A stretch of 64,000 nt of DNA from Methanosphaera sp. (lineage in GTDB: Archaea; Methanobacteriota; Methanobacteria; Methanobacteriales; Methanobacteriaceae), in NCBI GenBank assembly GCA_017430835.1, contig JAFRMD010000095.1, forward strand, positions 21,947 through 85,946, read 5' to 3'. This document shows, piece after piece, positions 47,476 to 57,582 of the stretch. The notes below the pieces were generated by a model that was not told the DNA's origin, searched no databases, and worked only from the letters and a program-made list of their open reading frames with translations. Numbering within the stretch: the first letter of the stretch is position 1; every line of letters starts with the position of its first letter. Position numbers and translations under genes: made by a program.

Positions 47476-48564
47476 ATGGAATACAAAATGACCGAAAAAA
47501 AGATTGTTCGAAAAAGCATTCAAATTGAAAATAACATCTGGAAAAACTTTTTAAATAAAATTGAAGAAAACTATGGAACAACATACAAAAAAACTGGAGA
47601 AGCAATCGAAACTGCCCTTTTAAACTATATTAATCTTGACGAAAATATCGAAAATGAAAAACAACATTTAGAAAAAGAATACAACATTGCAAATAATCAA
47701 AACCAACAATTAAAAAAACAATTACAACAATCAAATATTCAAATACAACAATTAAAAAATCAAATACAACAATTAAAAAATAACAAAGCAACATTCAATG
47801 AAAAAATACAACAATCAAAAAAAGATAATAAAGAACTAGAAAAACGCCTTAAAGACAACCAGAGAAATAGAGAAACATTAATTAAAAGAAACAAAGACTT
47901 AAACAAAACAAACAACAAACTTAAAGTTGACTTAGAAAGTATCGAAAAAGAAAACGGCGATAATAATGCCCAAATAAGACAACTTAAATTAGAAAATAAA
48001 GAAATAGAAAACAAATTACTTGTCTTTGAAGAAGAAAACTACGATATTAAAAAAGAAAACAATCTCTTAAATCAAGAAAAGTTAGAACTGAAACTTAAAT
48101 TAGAAAATAATTCTAAAAACTCAAATAACCTAGAAGAAAAAATTAAATTATTAAAACAAAACATTGATGAAAAAGAAAATCAAAAAAACCTACTTAAGTT
48201 ACAATTAGATGATCTTAAAGAAGATAAAAAAACTGACAAACAAGAAATTGACGAATTAAAACAAAAAAATAATCAGTTAAACAAGGAAAAACAGAATCTT
48301 TCCAAAAATCTATCTGAAACAAAAGATAAACTCGAAAAACAAATTCAGGAATTCAGAAAACTCGCTAACAAAAGAGAACATACTCAAGAAGTTCTAAACA
48401 AACAACAAAATGAACTTAATGAAGCAATGAAAAAACTTGAAAAATATTCTTATGCAATGGGAAAACTAGAAAATATGAGTTTAATCGATAGGATATTCAA
48501 TAGAATTCCTGTTGAAGTAAAAGAATTATCCTCAACAGAAGAGGACAATGAAGATTTAAATTAA
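47476..48564 (+). CDS. Long coiled-coil protein with RHH-like N-terminus
   Basis: 362 residues. The first ~55 (KKIVRKSIQIENNIWKNFLNK...GEAIETALLNYI) look like a ribbon-helix-helix-type DNA-binding domain. Residues ~60-330 are an almost unbroken Gln/Asn/Lys/Glu coiled coil, and the C-terminus SYAMGKLENMSLIDRIFNRIP is hydrophobic and may be a docking segment. Met5 (47488) is an alternative start. No function recognised; a DNA-bound scaffold or partition-like factor is possible. The 3' end overlaps the convergent helicase gene by nine bases. Confidence 0.75.
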   Translation: MEYKMTEKKIVRKSIQIENNIWKNFLNKIEENYGTTYKKTGEAIETALLNYINLDENIENEKQHLEKEYNIANNQNQQLKKQLQQSNIQIQQLKNQIQQLKNNKATFNEKIQQSKKDNKELEKRLKDNQRNRETLIKRNKDLNKTNNKLKVDLESIEKENGDNNAQIRQLKLENKEIENKLLVFEEENYDIKKENNLLNQEKLELKLKLENNSKNSNNLEEKIKLLKQNIDEKENQKNLLKLQLDDLKEDKKTDKQEIDELKQKNNQLNKEKQNLSKNLSETKDKLEKQIQEFRKLANKREHTQEVLNKQQNELNEAMKKLEKYSYAMGKLENMSLIDRIFNRIPVEVKELSSTEEDNEDLN

Positions 48565-50415
48565 ATCTTCAAGATAAATAGTATTAATCGGAGAAACCTC
48601 TTTAACTAATTTTTTTATATTTAATGCATTAGAGAGCAGAGACATATCCCCAATAAGAATTAATTTTTTTCTAGATCGGGTTATTGAAACATTTAATTGG
48701 TTTTCATCGGCTAAAAAATTCTTTTGAAACTTAGTTAATGATTTATTTGAACTTTTACAAAAACTGACTATAATCACATCTTTTTCTCTGCCCTGAAATC
48801 TATAAATTGTATCCGTTTCAACATTTAATTTTTCTTTTTGGAATAAAGATTTTAAATAACTTTTCTGTTTTTTATATGGAGTTATTACTCCTATCTGCGA
48901 TGGGGAAATATTCTCTTCAACTAATGATTTAACAATATTTAATATAATGTTCGATTCATACTTATTACAGCAACCCCCATATATATTCGATTCAAAATAA
49001 TATACATTGGATGTATTAATGAGAGTAAGGGGATTATCATTCAAAAAGAAATATTTATTTGAATTTAATGTTATCCGTTTGTTTTTAGCTAATTCACCAG
49101 TTAATAATTGTCCTTTATAGTATAGATTACTTGCAATGTTACTGATTTCTTCATTCATCCTATATTGTATATTAAGAAAAGTATAATTATCAGGATATTT
49201 TTCTATTAATAGATTGAATATGGATTTATTTAAAGAATAAGAAGCATTAAAATTACTGATGGGTTGTAATTGTTTGTTATCTCCTATTAAAATAAATTTA
49301 TCCGTTTTCATCAATGGTATTAAAGCAAGATATACTGGAACTTGACTTGCTTCATCCATAATAACATAATCAAATTCTATATCTTTTGTAAATGTATTTG
49401 ATGCGGAAAGTACTGTAGTTGCTATTATTGATTTGTTTTTGAAAATTTCATGTTTAATACTTTCAGATATTTGAGATATTTCTTCTTCTAATTCTCGTAT
49501 TTGTTCATTTTTATCATAGTATTCATCAAGATTATTGTTTATTAATGTATTATTATCGTTTAGATTAAAAACGTATTTAATTATTCTACTGAATATTCCT
49601 TCCTTTTTTTCCAGATTAGATTCATTTTGAATTTGGAAATTGCTTTTCTTTAATTCTTCAATATTTTTTTGTTTTTCTATAATTAAGTCATATAAATCAT
49701 GTTTCTTTATCTGTTCATCCATGCTATATTTCCATATTTTATTCATGATATTTTCTTTTCTTCCAATCCTAAGTATCTCCTCTTCATTTATAATATCCAA
49801 TTTTTCCAAGATATTATCTAAAGCTATATGAGTATGAGTAGTTATTAATACTCGTTTATTATTTTTATGTAATTCCTTTATTATTTCTATTATTGTATGA
49901 GTTTTACCTGTTCCAGGTGGTCCTTGTATTAAATAAAATTTATCTGCCTGTAATGATTTTTTTACAGCTGTTTCCTGATTTTTGTTAAGTTTTGAATTGT
50001 TGTATTTGACATTTTTAAATGTTGGATTTGTATCTTCAATTAAAACATTTAATGTTTCTTTGTTGCTTTCATTTATTTTATCGTATAATATGTTGTCCAA
50101 GGTTTCCTGTAATTTTCGTATTATAATCTCCTTTTGAACATTATGAATTGATACAACTTGATTATTTTTTAGTTTTGATTTTTCCAATAATTTAATCTTT
50201 AACTTTTTGTTGTTATTTTCTATAATTACTGATTTTATCCGATTTACTTCAATTATGGTATTTTTTGAATATCCCATAGGATATTTTATGGAAACGATAA
50301 TTGTATCCTTTGTTATTTTGATTATTCTACCTTTAACTGATTTGTTGGATTTCTTTTCCTTTTCAATTAGTTCTTTGTATTCCCGTAAAAATGTTTTATA
50401 ATTTATTGACTTCAT
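48556..50415 (-). CDS. Superfamily 1 helicase (Upf1/IGHMBP2-like)
   Basis: About 619 residues with motif I QGPPGTGKTHT, Ia ITTHTHIALDNI, II MDEASQVP, III GDNKQLQPIS, IV QYRMNEEI, V FQGREKDVIIVSF and VI NVSITRSRKKLILIGD. An N-terminal beta-rich region (residues 30-110) and a coiled insertion (about 215-320) are present. Similar helicases unwind RNA or DNA 5' to 3'. A TATA-like TTAATTATATA lies about 25 bases before the ATG at 50415 and no Shine-Dalgarno is seen, so a leaderless mRNA is likely; the frame extends to 50433. Confidence 0.88.
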   Translation of the reverse strand: MKSINYKTFLREYKELIEKEKKSNKSVKGRIIKITKDTIIVSIKYPMGYSKNTIIEVNRIKSVIIENNNKKLKIKLLEKSKLKNNQVVSIHNVQKEIIIRKLQETLDNILYDKINESNKETLNVLIEDTNPTFKNVKYNNSKLNKNQETAVKKSLQADKFYLIQGPPGTGKTHTIIEIIKELHKNNKRVLITTHTHIALDNILEKLDIINEEEILRIGRKENIMNKIWKYSMDEQIKKHDLYDLIIEKQKNIEELKKSNFQIQNESNLEKKEGIFSRIIKYVFNLNDNNTLINNNLDEYYDKNEQIRELEEEISQISESIKHEIFKNKSIIATTVLSASNTFTKDIEFDYVIMDEASQVPVYLALIPLMKTDKFILIGDNKQLQPISNFNASYSLNKSIFNLLIEKYPDNYTFLNIQYRMNEEISNIASNLYYKGQLLTGELAKNKRITLNSNKYFFLNDNPLTLINTSNVYYFESNIYGGCCNKYESNIILNIVKSLVEENISPSQIGVITPYKKQKSYLKSLFQKEKLNVETDTIYRFQGREKDVIIVSFCKSSNKSLTKFQKNFLADENQLNVSITRSRKKLILIGDMSLLSNALNIKKLVKEVSPINTIYLEDLI

Positions 50416-51018
50416 AACGTATATGTAATACATATATAATTAAAAGTATTAATAAATATTGACAAAATAATAAAAAAAGATTAAAATTATTGAAGAATGA
50501 ATATGAAAAAATCCCAATCCATTCACATCCATTCTCCAAATATAGGATATAATAAGCTAAAAATAACCATAAACGTTCTACAGTTAATCTAGAAAATCTG
50601 AGGTTATTCTATTTCAGATAAAATATTAAATTTTACATTATGTATCGCATAAATCTAACATAATATCTCGGTGTTTAATTCAACATTAAACAATAATATT
50701 TTATTAAAAGTATATAATAAATATATTTAAAATATTTTATTAAAAATAAAAATCAAGTCCAAATATTAAAAATAAGACTAAAGTAATAGTTAAACAAATA
50801 AACAAAAACTATTTTGATTACTTTTAAGATTTAAATGTGCAATAATAAGTTACACATAGATAAAATAATAAATTATCAAATAAATAAAACAAAAATAAGC
50901 AACAAATCAATATAATCTAAAACAACATAAATAGTTATATGTATTACTCATTAGAATTTAGATTCTAATTATTCTGAAGTAATAAAAAAATAATAAAAAC
51001 GTTCAATTATGGGATATT
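50416..51018. other. AT-rich intergenic region with an inverted repeat
   Basis: About 600 bases with no reading frame. Near the right end a nested inverted repeat, TATTACT (50942-50948) / AGTAATA (50978-50984) around TTAGAAT (50951-50957) / ATTCTAA (50962-50968), lies just downstream of a TATA-like AGTTATATG. It may be an operator or leader hairpin of the small coiled-coil gene. Nothing else seen. Confidence 0.4.
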
Positions 51019-51276
51019 ATGGACAATGAAGAAGTAAATCAACTAATTAAAGAAAATGATAATCTAAGAAATGAATTAACGATAGCAAAAAATAATTATA
51101 AACAATTATCAACAGAACTAGGTCAAACTATTTTTAAAACTGAAGACTTAGAAAAAGAAGTTTTCATATTAAAAAAAGAAAATGAACGTCTTTTAAAAGA
51201 AAATGAAGAATTAAAAAAATTTAAAGAAGAAATTGAATCTTCAACAAGTTGGAAAGTTAAAACATTATTTAAATAA
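51019..51276 (+). CDS. Small coiled-coil protein (85 aa)
   Basis: An 85-residue, highly charged heptad-repeat protein (KENDNLRNELTIAKNNYKQL, LKKENERLLKENEELKKF). It ends STSWKVKTLFK, like the short Ser-Trp-Lys motif found after coiled coils in some glycosyltransferases. No start-proximal ribosome-binding site is strong. Its end overlaps the convergent nitroreductase gene by eight bases. Function unknown. Confidence 0.6.
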   Translation: MDNEEVNQLIKENDNLRNELTIAKNNYKQLSTELGQTIFKTEDLEKEVFILKKENERLLKENEELKKFKEEIESSTSWKVKTLFK

Positions 51277-51826
51277 GATCATCAACATATACAACATAAT
51301 CTTCTTTAATTTCTTTCTTATTAAATGTAAACTCATCATTAGGATATCCTAAGACTACATGACCTACACCAATGTAATCTTCAGATAGTCCCCATACTTT
51401 AAGTAATTCTTTACCTTGTAATGAATCAAATTCCTCTCGAGCCCTATGAATCCAACAACTTCCAATACCTAAACTAGAAGCGGCATTTAATATGTTCCCA
51501 ATAACTAATGAACCATCTTCCACACAGGTATTTACGTTTTTATCCACCAAAATTATTAATAAGGTAGGAGCGTTATAAAAAGGATCAAAATCATCAGGCA
51601 AAGAATCCACAATTTCTTTTGGATAAAATGATTTATTCCACTGGGATAAACGTTCAATAATCTTTTTTCTTTGAATCACTAAAATTTTCGGTGATTGAAG
51701 ATTCATTCCAGAAGGTGCATTTTTTGCTGCACTTAAAATACTTTCTAAATCTTCTTTTGATATTTGATTATCCTTAAAACTTTTTACACTACGTCTATTT
51801 TTTAAAACATCTATTGTTGATTCCAT
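51269..51826 (-). CDS. Nitroreductase-family flavoprotein
   Basis: 185 residues of the FMN-dependent nitroreductase fold. RRSVKSFKDNQISKEDLESIL is the family N-terminus, with the FMN-contacting APSGMNLQSPKILV and the C-terminal GVGHVVLGYP. It probably uses NAD(P)H or reduced deazaflavin to reduce small oxidants; substrate unknown. GAGGT lies before the ATG. Confidence 0.88.
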   Translation of the reverse strand: MESTIDVLKNRRSVKSFKDNQISKEDLESILSAAKNAPSGMNLQSPKILVIQRKKIIERLSQWNKSFYPKEIVDSLPDDFDPFYNAPTLLIILVDKNVNTCVEDGSLVIGNILNAASSLGIGSCWIHRAREEFDSLQGKELLKVWGLSEDYIGVGHVVLGYPNDEFTFNKKEIKEDYVVYVDDLI

Positions 51827-51918
51827 ATTATGACCTCAAAAAAAGTATTATTCTATGAAAAAAAGTATAAATTATTTTTAAATAAAAAGAAAAGAATTTA
51901 GATTAAAATAATTAATCT

Positions 51919-52785
51919 TTATCTATTTTTTTTAGATTTTTTAGCTTTGTTAGTTTTTTTAGTTGAATTTTTCTTTGTATCATTAGAATTTTGGGTTGCA
52001 TTATTCTTTTTAACTGTGTTTTGTGAACTATTGGAAATATCCGTATTATTTGAGTTTGATGAACTGCTTGAAGAAGAGTTTTTCACAACATCTGGTCTAA
52101 CTTCATCTTTGTAAGCACCACCAACTATTTCACCTGTATTTCCATCGATTTCAGCTTCACCTATAACTTCTCCATTTACAGTATATCTGACAGAATAAAT
52201 TACTACTCCGTCAACAGTCGTAGTGCTAAATATACTAGGCTGTGCATTAGAGTATCCTTCAGGTGTAGCATTTTTTGCTATTGCCAGTATCTGAGCTGAA
52301 GTAATTTTTGATGAATTTGTATCTGTATTATCAGTACCATTTGTTGTAGACTGGTTTCCCTGAGTTATTCCATTATTCGAATTACCAGTTCCAGAACCAC
52401 TATTTCCAGAATTTGAACCACCATTTCCAGAATTTGAACCACCATTATCTGAAGTAGTTGAAGATGATCGTCCATTGAATGCATTTGAAGCAACTGAAGA
52501 AAATCCGGAATTAGCGTTGGCAATATAACGATTCCATATGCTGTTAAGACTTGATTGTCCTGAAGAAGAAACTTGACCTTCATTAGCTAAAGGTGTACTT
52601 CCCTCCAAGACATTTTCCGAATCGGCATCTGATTCTACCCCTGCAACATCCGTCACACTTTCTGGTTCTGTTTGAACTCCACCTAACGAGTTTATTACTG
52701 TTTCCCCAGAGTTTGAATGGTATGTTGCAGCAACTACACCAATTAATGCAACAATAACTATTGCAAGAATTAATTTAGAATTCAA
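51919..52785 (-). CDS. Secreted Ser/Asn-rich protein with PepSY-like domain
   Basis: 288 residues from a TTG start behind AAAGGAGTGG. The N-terminus LILAIVIVALIGVVAATY is a signal anchor. A Gly/Ser/Asn-rich spacer (about 100-150) precedes a PepSY-like domain (ITSAQILAIAKNATPEGY to YTVNGEVIGEAEIDGNTGEIV). The tail is Ser/Asn rich then strongly Lys-rich (KKTNKAKKSKKNR). Likely exported and held at the surface, where the basic tail may bind acidic wall polymers (inference). Confidence 0.7.
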   Translation of the reverse strand: MNSKLILAIVIVALIGVVAATYHSNSGETVINSLGGVQTEPESVTDVAGVESDADSENVLEGSTPLANEGQVSSSGQSSLNSIWNRYIANANSGFSSVASNAFNGRSSSTTSDNGGSNSGNGGSNSGNSGSGTGNSNNGITQGNQSTTNGTDNTDTNSSKITSAQILAIAKNATPEGYSNAQPSIFSTTTVDGVVIYSVRYTVNGEVIGEAEIDGNTGEIVGGAYKDEVRPDVVKNSSSSSSSNSNNTDISNSSQNTVKKNNATQNSNDTKKNSTKKTNKAKKSKKNR

Positions 52786-52933
52786 TTTACCACTCCTTTA
52801 ATTTATAAGAAAAAAATATTGTCAAGTATTATATCTTTTTATGTTTTTTAATATATATCCTTTTATTTATTTTTTAATAAAACTTTTTTTAACGACCCTA
52901 TTATTTTATAATATATCGTTCAAATAAAATATT

Positions 52934-54088
52934 ATGCAAAGAAAAGGAATCACTAACTTACCATTACACACTGACCATACTCCACCATGGTTATGGAAAA
53001 GAATGGTAAAACTATCAGGTGCTCTAACTGAGGTAATTCTAGAAGAGTACAGCCATGAGGAATTTTTAGAAAGAATTTCCAATCCTTACTGGTTTCAAGG
53101 TTTTTCTTGTATCATAGGTTTTGATTGGCATTCTTCTGGAACTACAACGACTACTTGTGGTGCATTAAGGGCAAGTTTAAATCCTGAAGAACATGGCATT
53201 GCTGTTCTGGGAGGTAAAGGAAAAAATTCACTTAAAACTCCCAAACAAATTAGTGATGTTGCAGACACTTTTAATATTTCTGAAAAAGTTACGGATAAAC
53301 TTATCAAATCATCAAAATTATCTGCTAAAATTGATAATTCATGCATTCAAGATACTTACACGTTGTATCAGCACAATTTTTTCTTAACAGAAAAAGGCAA
53401 ATGGGCAGTTATTCAGCAAGGAATGAATACTAATACCAAATATGCTCGCAGATACCATTGGATGAGTACCGAATTAGATGATTTTTTAAATAATCCCCAT
53501 ACCGGCATTGAATGTGATAAAAAACATGACCATACTTTGAATATGTCATCAAAGGACAGCAAAGAGGTTCAAGAAATTAGTGTGGATTTAATTAATGATA
53601 ATCCTGAACATTTAAGAACCTACTTTAGAAGAAAAGATTCTAAACAAACATTATTGACAGATTACTTTGATTTTAATAATGTGGAAGAAGATCCGACGGG
53701 TTTTTTAAATCAAAAATCATTCACCATGCCTGCCCATCATGAAGTTTTAGACATGGACTTGAGTGATAGAGATTTTAAAGTATTGAAAAATGCATATGAA
53801 ATTCAGCCTGAAAATTACCAGGAATTGATTTCCTTAAAAGGAATTGGTCCTAAAAAGATTAGGGCTTTAGCGTTGATTAGTGATTTAATTTATGGAAAAG
53901 AAGCCAGTTGGGAAGATCCTGTAAAATATAGTTTTGCTCATGGAGGAAAGGACGGATTTCCTTATCCTGTTGATAAGGAAGTTTATGACCATTCTATTGA
54001 AACAATTAGAGAATCATTAAAACAAGCAAAATTAGACGATAAAGAAAAGTATGATGCAATCAAACGCTTAAACAAATATATTTCTTAA
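52934..54088 (+). CDS. DUF763-family protein with helix-hairpin-helix
   Basis: 384 residues starting MQRKGITNLPLHTDHTPPWLW, the N-terminus of the DUF763 family. A conserved core has FDWHSSGTTTTTCGALRASL and YARRYHWMS. Near residue 310, ISLKGIGPKKIRALALIS is a helix-hairpin-helix, which binds DNA non-specifically. No enzyme activity is established that I know of; DNA metabolism is a reasonable guess. A TATA element TTTTATAATATAT (52904-52916) sits about 25 bases before the ATG, and no Shine-Dalgarno is present, so the mRNA is probably leaderless. Confidence 0.85.
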   Translation: MQRKGITNLPLHTDHTPPWLWKRMVKLSGALTEVILEEYSHEEFLERISNPYWFQGFSCIIGFDWHSSGTTTTTCGALRASLNPEEHGIAVLGGKGKNSLKTPKQISDVADTFNISEKVTDKLIKSSKLSAKIDNSCIQDTYTLYQHNFFLTEKGKWAVIQQGMNTNTKYARRYHWMSTELDDFLNNPHTGIECDKKHDHTLNMSSKDSKEVQEISVDLINDNPEHLRTYFRRKDSKQTLLTDYFDFNNVEEDPTGFLNQKSFTMPAHHEVLDMDLSDRDFKVLKNAYEIQPENYQELISLKGIGPKKIRALALISDLIYGKEASWEDPVKYSFAHGGKDGFPYPVDKEVYDHSIETIRESLKQAKLDDKEKYDAIKRLNKYIS

Positions 54089-54343
54089 ATCTTCTTTACC
54101 TTAATCACCTCCAATAATTATAATTACGCCTCTTAATTATAATAATAACATTATTTTCTTACTTTTAAAATACAACAACTTTTAATAAAATAATGTTTAT
54201 AAACAATTTCTACCTTCAAAATAATCTTCATATACATATTATTGCAAATTTTCAATAAATTCAAATTCTTGAAAAACATAACATTAAGTAAAATCAAAAA
54301 GATAAACTTAATCATAAGGAAAGTATTAGGAAGAAAAAATATT

Positions 54344-56299
54344 ATGGACTTACTATTATTAGAAAATATTTCAATAATTTTAATAACCGCAGTTTTTATC
54401 TTATTAATATTTAATAAATTAAAATTACCTTCCATGATTGGACTGTTTCTAACAGGAATTGTTTTAGGTCAATTCATTAATTCTGCAGATATAATTACCC
54501 CCATATCCGAACTAGGAGTAATATTCCTATTATTTATTATAGGACTGGAATTTTCAATAGAAAAATTTTCAGCAATAAAAAAATATGCAGTTCTAGGCGG
54601 ATTATTTCAAGTAATCATTACCACTGCCCTAGTAACTATACTATGTGTAATAGGTTCTTTACCTATTAATCAAGCAATATTCATGGGATTTTTGATTTGT
54701 TTCAGCAGTACAGCAATAGTAATGAAACTTATCCAGAAAAAACAGATTACACATACAATACAGGGCAGAGTTACATTAGGAATTCTAATTTTCCAAGACA
54801 TAGCAGTAATTATAGTAATATTGTTAACACCCCTTCTTGGCGGACAAAATATAGATACAAGCACTTTACCACAAATATTAATAAAGCTAATCGGACTAGC
54901 TATACTAATAATTTTATGTGCTTTCTGGATTGTACCTAAAGCTTTACATGAAGCGGCACACACAAAAAATCGTGACTTATTCATGCTGTTAATCCTATTC
55001 GTATGTTTAGGAACTACCTTTGCCACATCTTCACTAGGAATATCTCCTGAGTTAGGTGCATTTATTGCAGGACTAATAATTTCAAACACAGAATACAGTC
55101 ACCAAACACTCGGATACATACAACCATTCCAAGATGTATTCATGAGCATTTTCCTCATATCTATCGGATTAATGATAAATGTCCAATACTTCATTTACAA
55201 CATCTTGTTTATCATACTATTTGCAATTTTAGTACTCTTTGTTAAATTCATAGCAACATTTATGACTGGACGTATACTTAAGTTACCTGTTAGAACAATC
55301 GTACCAATATCATTACTATTAAGCCAAATAGGAGAATTTTCATTTGTTTTAGCCGGAGAAGGAATGAAATACGGTTTGCTGAACAATGAATTATTTACTC
55401 TCTTCTTAGCAGTGAGCATAATTACAATGTCTTCAACACCATTCTTATCTAAAACAGCACCACAAATAGTAGACTTACTTAAAAAAATACCAAGATTCCA
55501 AATAGATGATGAATTAACAAGCATTAACCATGAAGAACATTATGAAGAAGAACTTGAAGACCACGTAGTTATTGTTGGATTTGGTGTTAATGGAAAAAAC
55601 ATGGCACGTGCATGTGCACACTTTAATATCCCATATATTGTTGTAGATATGAATCCAAAAATAGTGGAAAAAGAAAAATCATTAGGCGTTCCAATCATAT
55701 ATGGTAATGCGGCAAATGAAAGTGTACTTAAAGAATTAAAGATTACTTCTGCAAAATGTGCCGTAATTGCAACAAATACTTATGATTCAACATACAAAAG
55801 CGTGGATGCTACACGAAGAATTAATCCTGATGTCCATATTATTGTTAGGACAAGATACGTAAAACATGTTGATGAATTATATGATATTGGTGCTGATGAA
55901 GTTATTCCGGAAGAATTTGAAACAAGTATAGTAATGTTTACCAGAGTAATGAATTATTATGGAAATGATGTTGAAGAAATAACAGATACAATCGACACAT
56001 TAAGATCAGACCACTATAATACATTCCGGTGCACATCACCCGAAGAAATTACCGCAAAATTAAATGAAAGAATTACGGACTTAAATGTTGATTCCATATA
56101 TGTGACAGAAAAAAAACAACTGGATGACTATGACTTCAGTTCATATGATTTAACTGTTACTTCAATCATCAGAAACAATAAAACTTTAATTGGATTTAGT
56201 CCAAATTTCGAATTAAAAATAGATGATCTAATATTATTCACAGGGAATCCTGAGAATATTGAGTCTTTTTTAACAAATTTATACTCGACAAAAAAATAA
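54344..56299 (+). CDS. CPA2 cation/proton antiporter with TrkA domains
   Basis: About 651 residues. The first ~390 are a KefB/NapA-type antiporter of 11-13 helices (PSMIGLFLTGIVLGQF, GISPELGAFIAGLIIS). They are followed by a TrkA-N Rossmann domain (HVVIVGFGVNGKNMARACA, then VVDMNPK) that binds NAD(H) or nucleotides, and a TrkA-C domain. Likely exchanges Na+ or K+ for protons under ligand control. The longer frame from 54242 adds an unlikely basic leader; AGGAAG precedes ATG 54344. Confidence 0.9.
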   Translation: MDLLLLENISIILITAVFILLIFNKLKLPSMIGLFLTGIVLGQFINSADIITPISELGVIFLLFIIGLEFSIEKFSAIKKYAVLGGLFQVIITTALVTILCVIGSLPINQAIFMGFLICFSSTAIVMKLIQKKQITHTIQGRVTLGILIFQDIAVIIVILLTPLLGGQNIDTSTLPQILIKLIGLAILIILCAFWIVPKALHEAAHTKNRDLFMLLILFVCLGTTFATSSLGISPELGAFIAGLIISNTEYSHQTLGYIQPFQDVFMSIFLISIGLMINVQYFIYNILFIILFAILVLFVKFIATFMTGRILKLPVRTIVPISLLLSQIGEFSFVLAGEGMKYGLLNNELFTLFLAVSIITMSSTPFLSKTAPQIVDLLKKIPRFQIDDELTSINHEEHYEEELEDHVVIVGFGVNGKNMARACAHFNIPYIVVDMNPKIVEKEKSLGVPIIYGNAANESVLKELKITSAKCAVIATNTYDSTYKSVDATRRINPDVHIIVRTRYVKHVDELYDIGADEVIPEEFETSIVMFTRVMNYYGNDVEEITDTIDTLRSDHYNTFRCTSPEEITAKLNERITDLNVDSIYVTEKKQLDDYDFSSYDLTVTSIIRNNKTLIGFSPNFELKIDDLILFTGNPENIESFLTNLYSTKK

Positions 56300-56313
56300 T
56301 AATTAAGAAAAAG

Positions 56314-56928
56314 TTAGAAATCTAATTGACCTTCTCTTTTTTCTTTCTTTTTAGGTGGAAACTTACTGTCAAATTCTTCAAATTCCTCCTCGTTAATGTT
56401 AAATACTTCACTTTCTGTGAAAATACCTGCTATTGCATCGACCTTGTCTTTATCAAAAACTTTAATCATAAAAAATGGGGATTCATCCTCTTTTTCAACA
56501 CCACTATAATGAATATCATAATTTGTTGCAAATTCAAATCCAAACCTGCAATAATAGTTTTCATCACCTATTACTATTACAAATGGAAAATTCATTTGTT
56601 TAGCTTTTTCTAAAGTGAATTCTATAATCTTTTTCCCGTAACCCTGTTTTTGATATTCCGGATGAACACATACTGGACCTAAATTAAGTGCATCAATAAT
56701 TTTTTCGCCGTCAATATATATTCCGCCCACGGAATATGCAATGTATGCAATTATTTTATCATCTTCTTCAATCAAATATCCTAAATCTTTGATATAAGAT
56801 GGATGATGCCTTAAATTATGAACTATAAAATGGTCAGTACAACCTGGACGATAAATATTCCAAAAAGATTCTCTAACCAAATGTTCCACTTCTTTATAAT
56901 CTGTTCGTTGTTCTAAACGAATATTCAT
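56314..56928 (-). CDS. GNAT-family N-acetyltransferase
   Basis: 204 residues with an acetyl-CoA site LGPVCVHPEYQKQGYGKKIIEF (Q/RxxGxG/A type) and a following VIGDENYYCRFGFE that is common in the YhbS-like subgroup. The C-terminus is an acidic then basic tail. Substrate unknown. GGGTGAT lies before the ATG. It lies six bases after the second tandem paralog (56935-57582), on the same strand, so the three may be one transcript. Confidence 0.85.
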   Translation of the reverse strand: MNIRLEQRTDYKEVEHLVRESFWNIYRPGCTDHFIVHNLRHHPSYIKDLGYLIEEDDKIIAYIAYSVGGIYIDGEKIIDALNLGPVCVHPEYQKQGYGKKIIEFTLEKAKQMNFPFVIVIGDENYYCRFGFEFATNYDIHYSGVEKEDESPFFMIKVFDKDKVDAIAGIFTESEVFNINEEEFEEFDSKFPPKKKEKREGQLDF

Positions 56929-56934
56929 AAAAAA

Positions 56935-57582
56935 TCACCCTTTATATTCATTCTCATCAGATACTATTTTTATTAGATTATGTAACTTTTCATCATAAGG
57001 TACTCTAAAACCAACAGCTCCTGGCCCTGTAGTTTTAATATTGTTCAGGGAGTAGTCATCATCTTTTCTTCCGTTATTAATGATATACCAAATGTATGAA
57101 TTTTCAATAATGAATAATTGGCCTTCACCAAATTCAAAATCTGTTAAAAAACTGTCTCCCGGATCATAAACAATATCGGCTTTTTTAATCAATTTTTTCA
57201 GAAACTTGTTTGGTCTTGGAGCATTAGCAAATGTTTTTTCAATTTCATCCATTGCAGAATCTTTTATTTTACGCTTTTCGTTTAATTCCTTTTGAATTAA
57301 TTCTTTTTTTTCTTTTTGTATTTCTAAAGTTTCCTTAATGTTTAAAGCATTTTCAACTTTAGTAACGTTTTCTTCTGTACACATCCAACCGTATGGGTTT
57401 CCTTCTATGTTCATAACATTTTCAAAATCTATTGGTTTGAACTTTTTAAAATATGCTTTGACTTTTTCTTTTTCGTCTTCTGAGAGTTCTTTGTTTAAAG
57501 CATATAATTTTCCATACTTTTCGTGATCAATACATTTTAAGGTTAATTTTAAAGGTTCTTCAGATTCCACATGACCCACCAT
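56935..57582 (-). CDS. Unknown protein, tandem paralog B
   Basis: About 215 residues, soluble and charged. It shares its whole layout with the gene upstream (57560-58246): an N-terminal PLKLTLKCIDHEKYGKLYAL segment, NPYGWMCTEENVTKVENAL, a central charged helix, ADIVYDPGDSF, YIWYIINNGRKDDDYSLNNI and a C-terminal IKIVSDENEY. No known family recognised. Its start lies inside the upstream gene's last codons (23-base overlap), so translation is coupled; a GTG at 57570 after GGTGGG is an alternative start. Confidence 0.65.
   Translation of the reverse strand: MVGHVESEEPLKLTLKCIDHEKYGKLYALNKELSEDEKEKVKAYFKKFKPIDFENVMNIEGNPYGWMCTEENVTKVENALNIKETLEIQKEKKELIQKELNEKRKIKDSAMDEIEKTFANAPRPNKFLKKLIKKADIVYDPGDSFLTDFEFGEGQLFIIENSYIWYIINNGRKDDDYSLNNIKTTGPGAVGFRVPYDEKLHNLIKIVSDENEYKG

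Noticed and set aside
54242..54343. Extra N-terminal 34 residues of the antiporter
   Set aside because: The extension is basic and non-conserved in character, and AGGAAG supports ATG 54344, where the family N-terminus begins.
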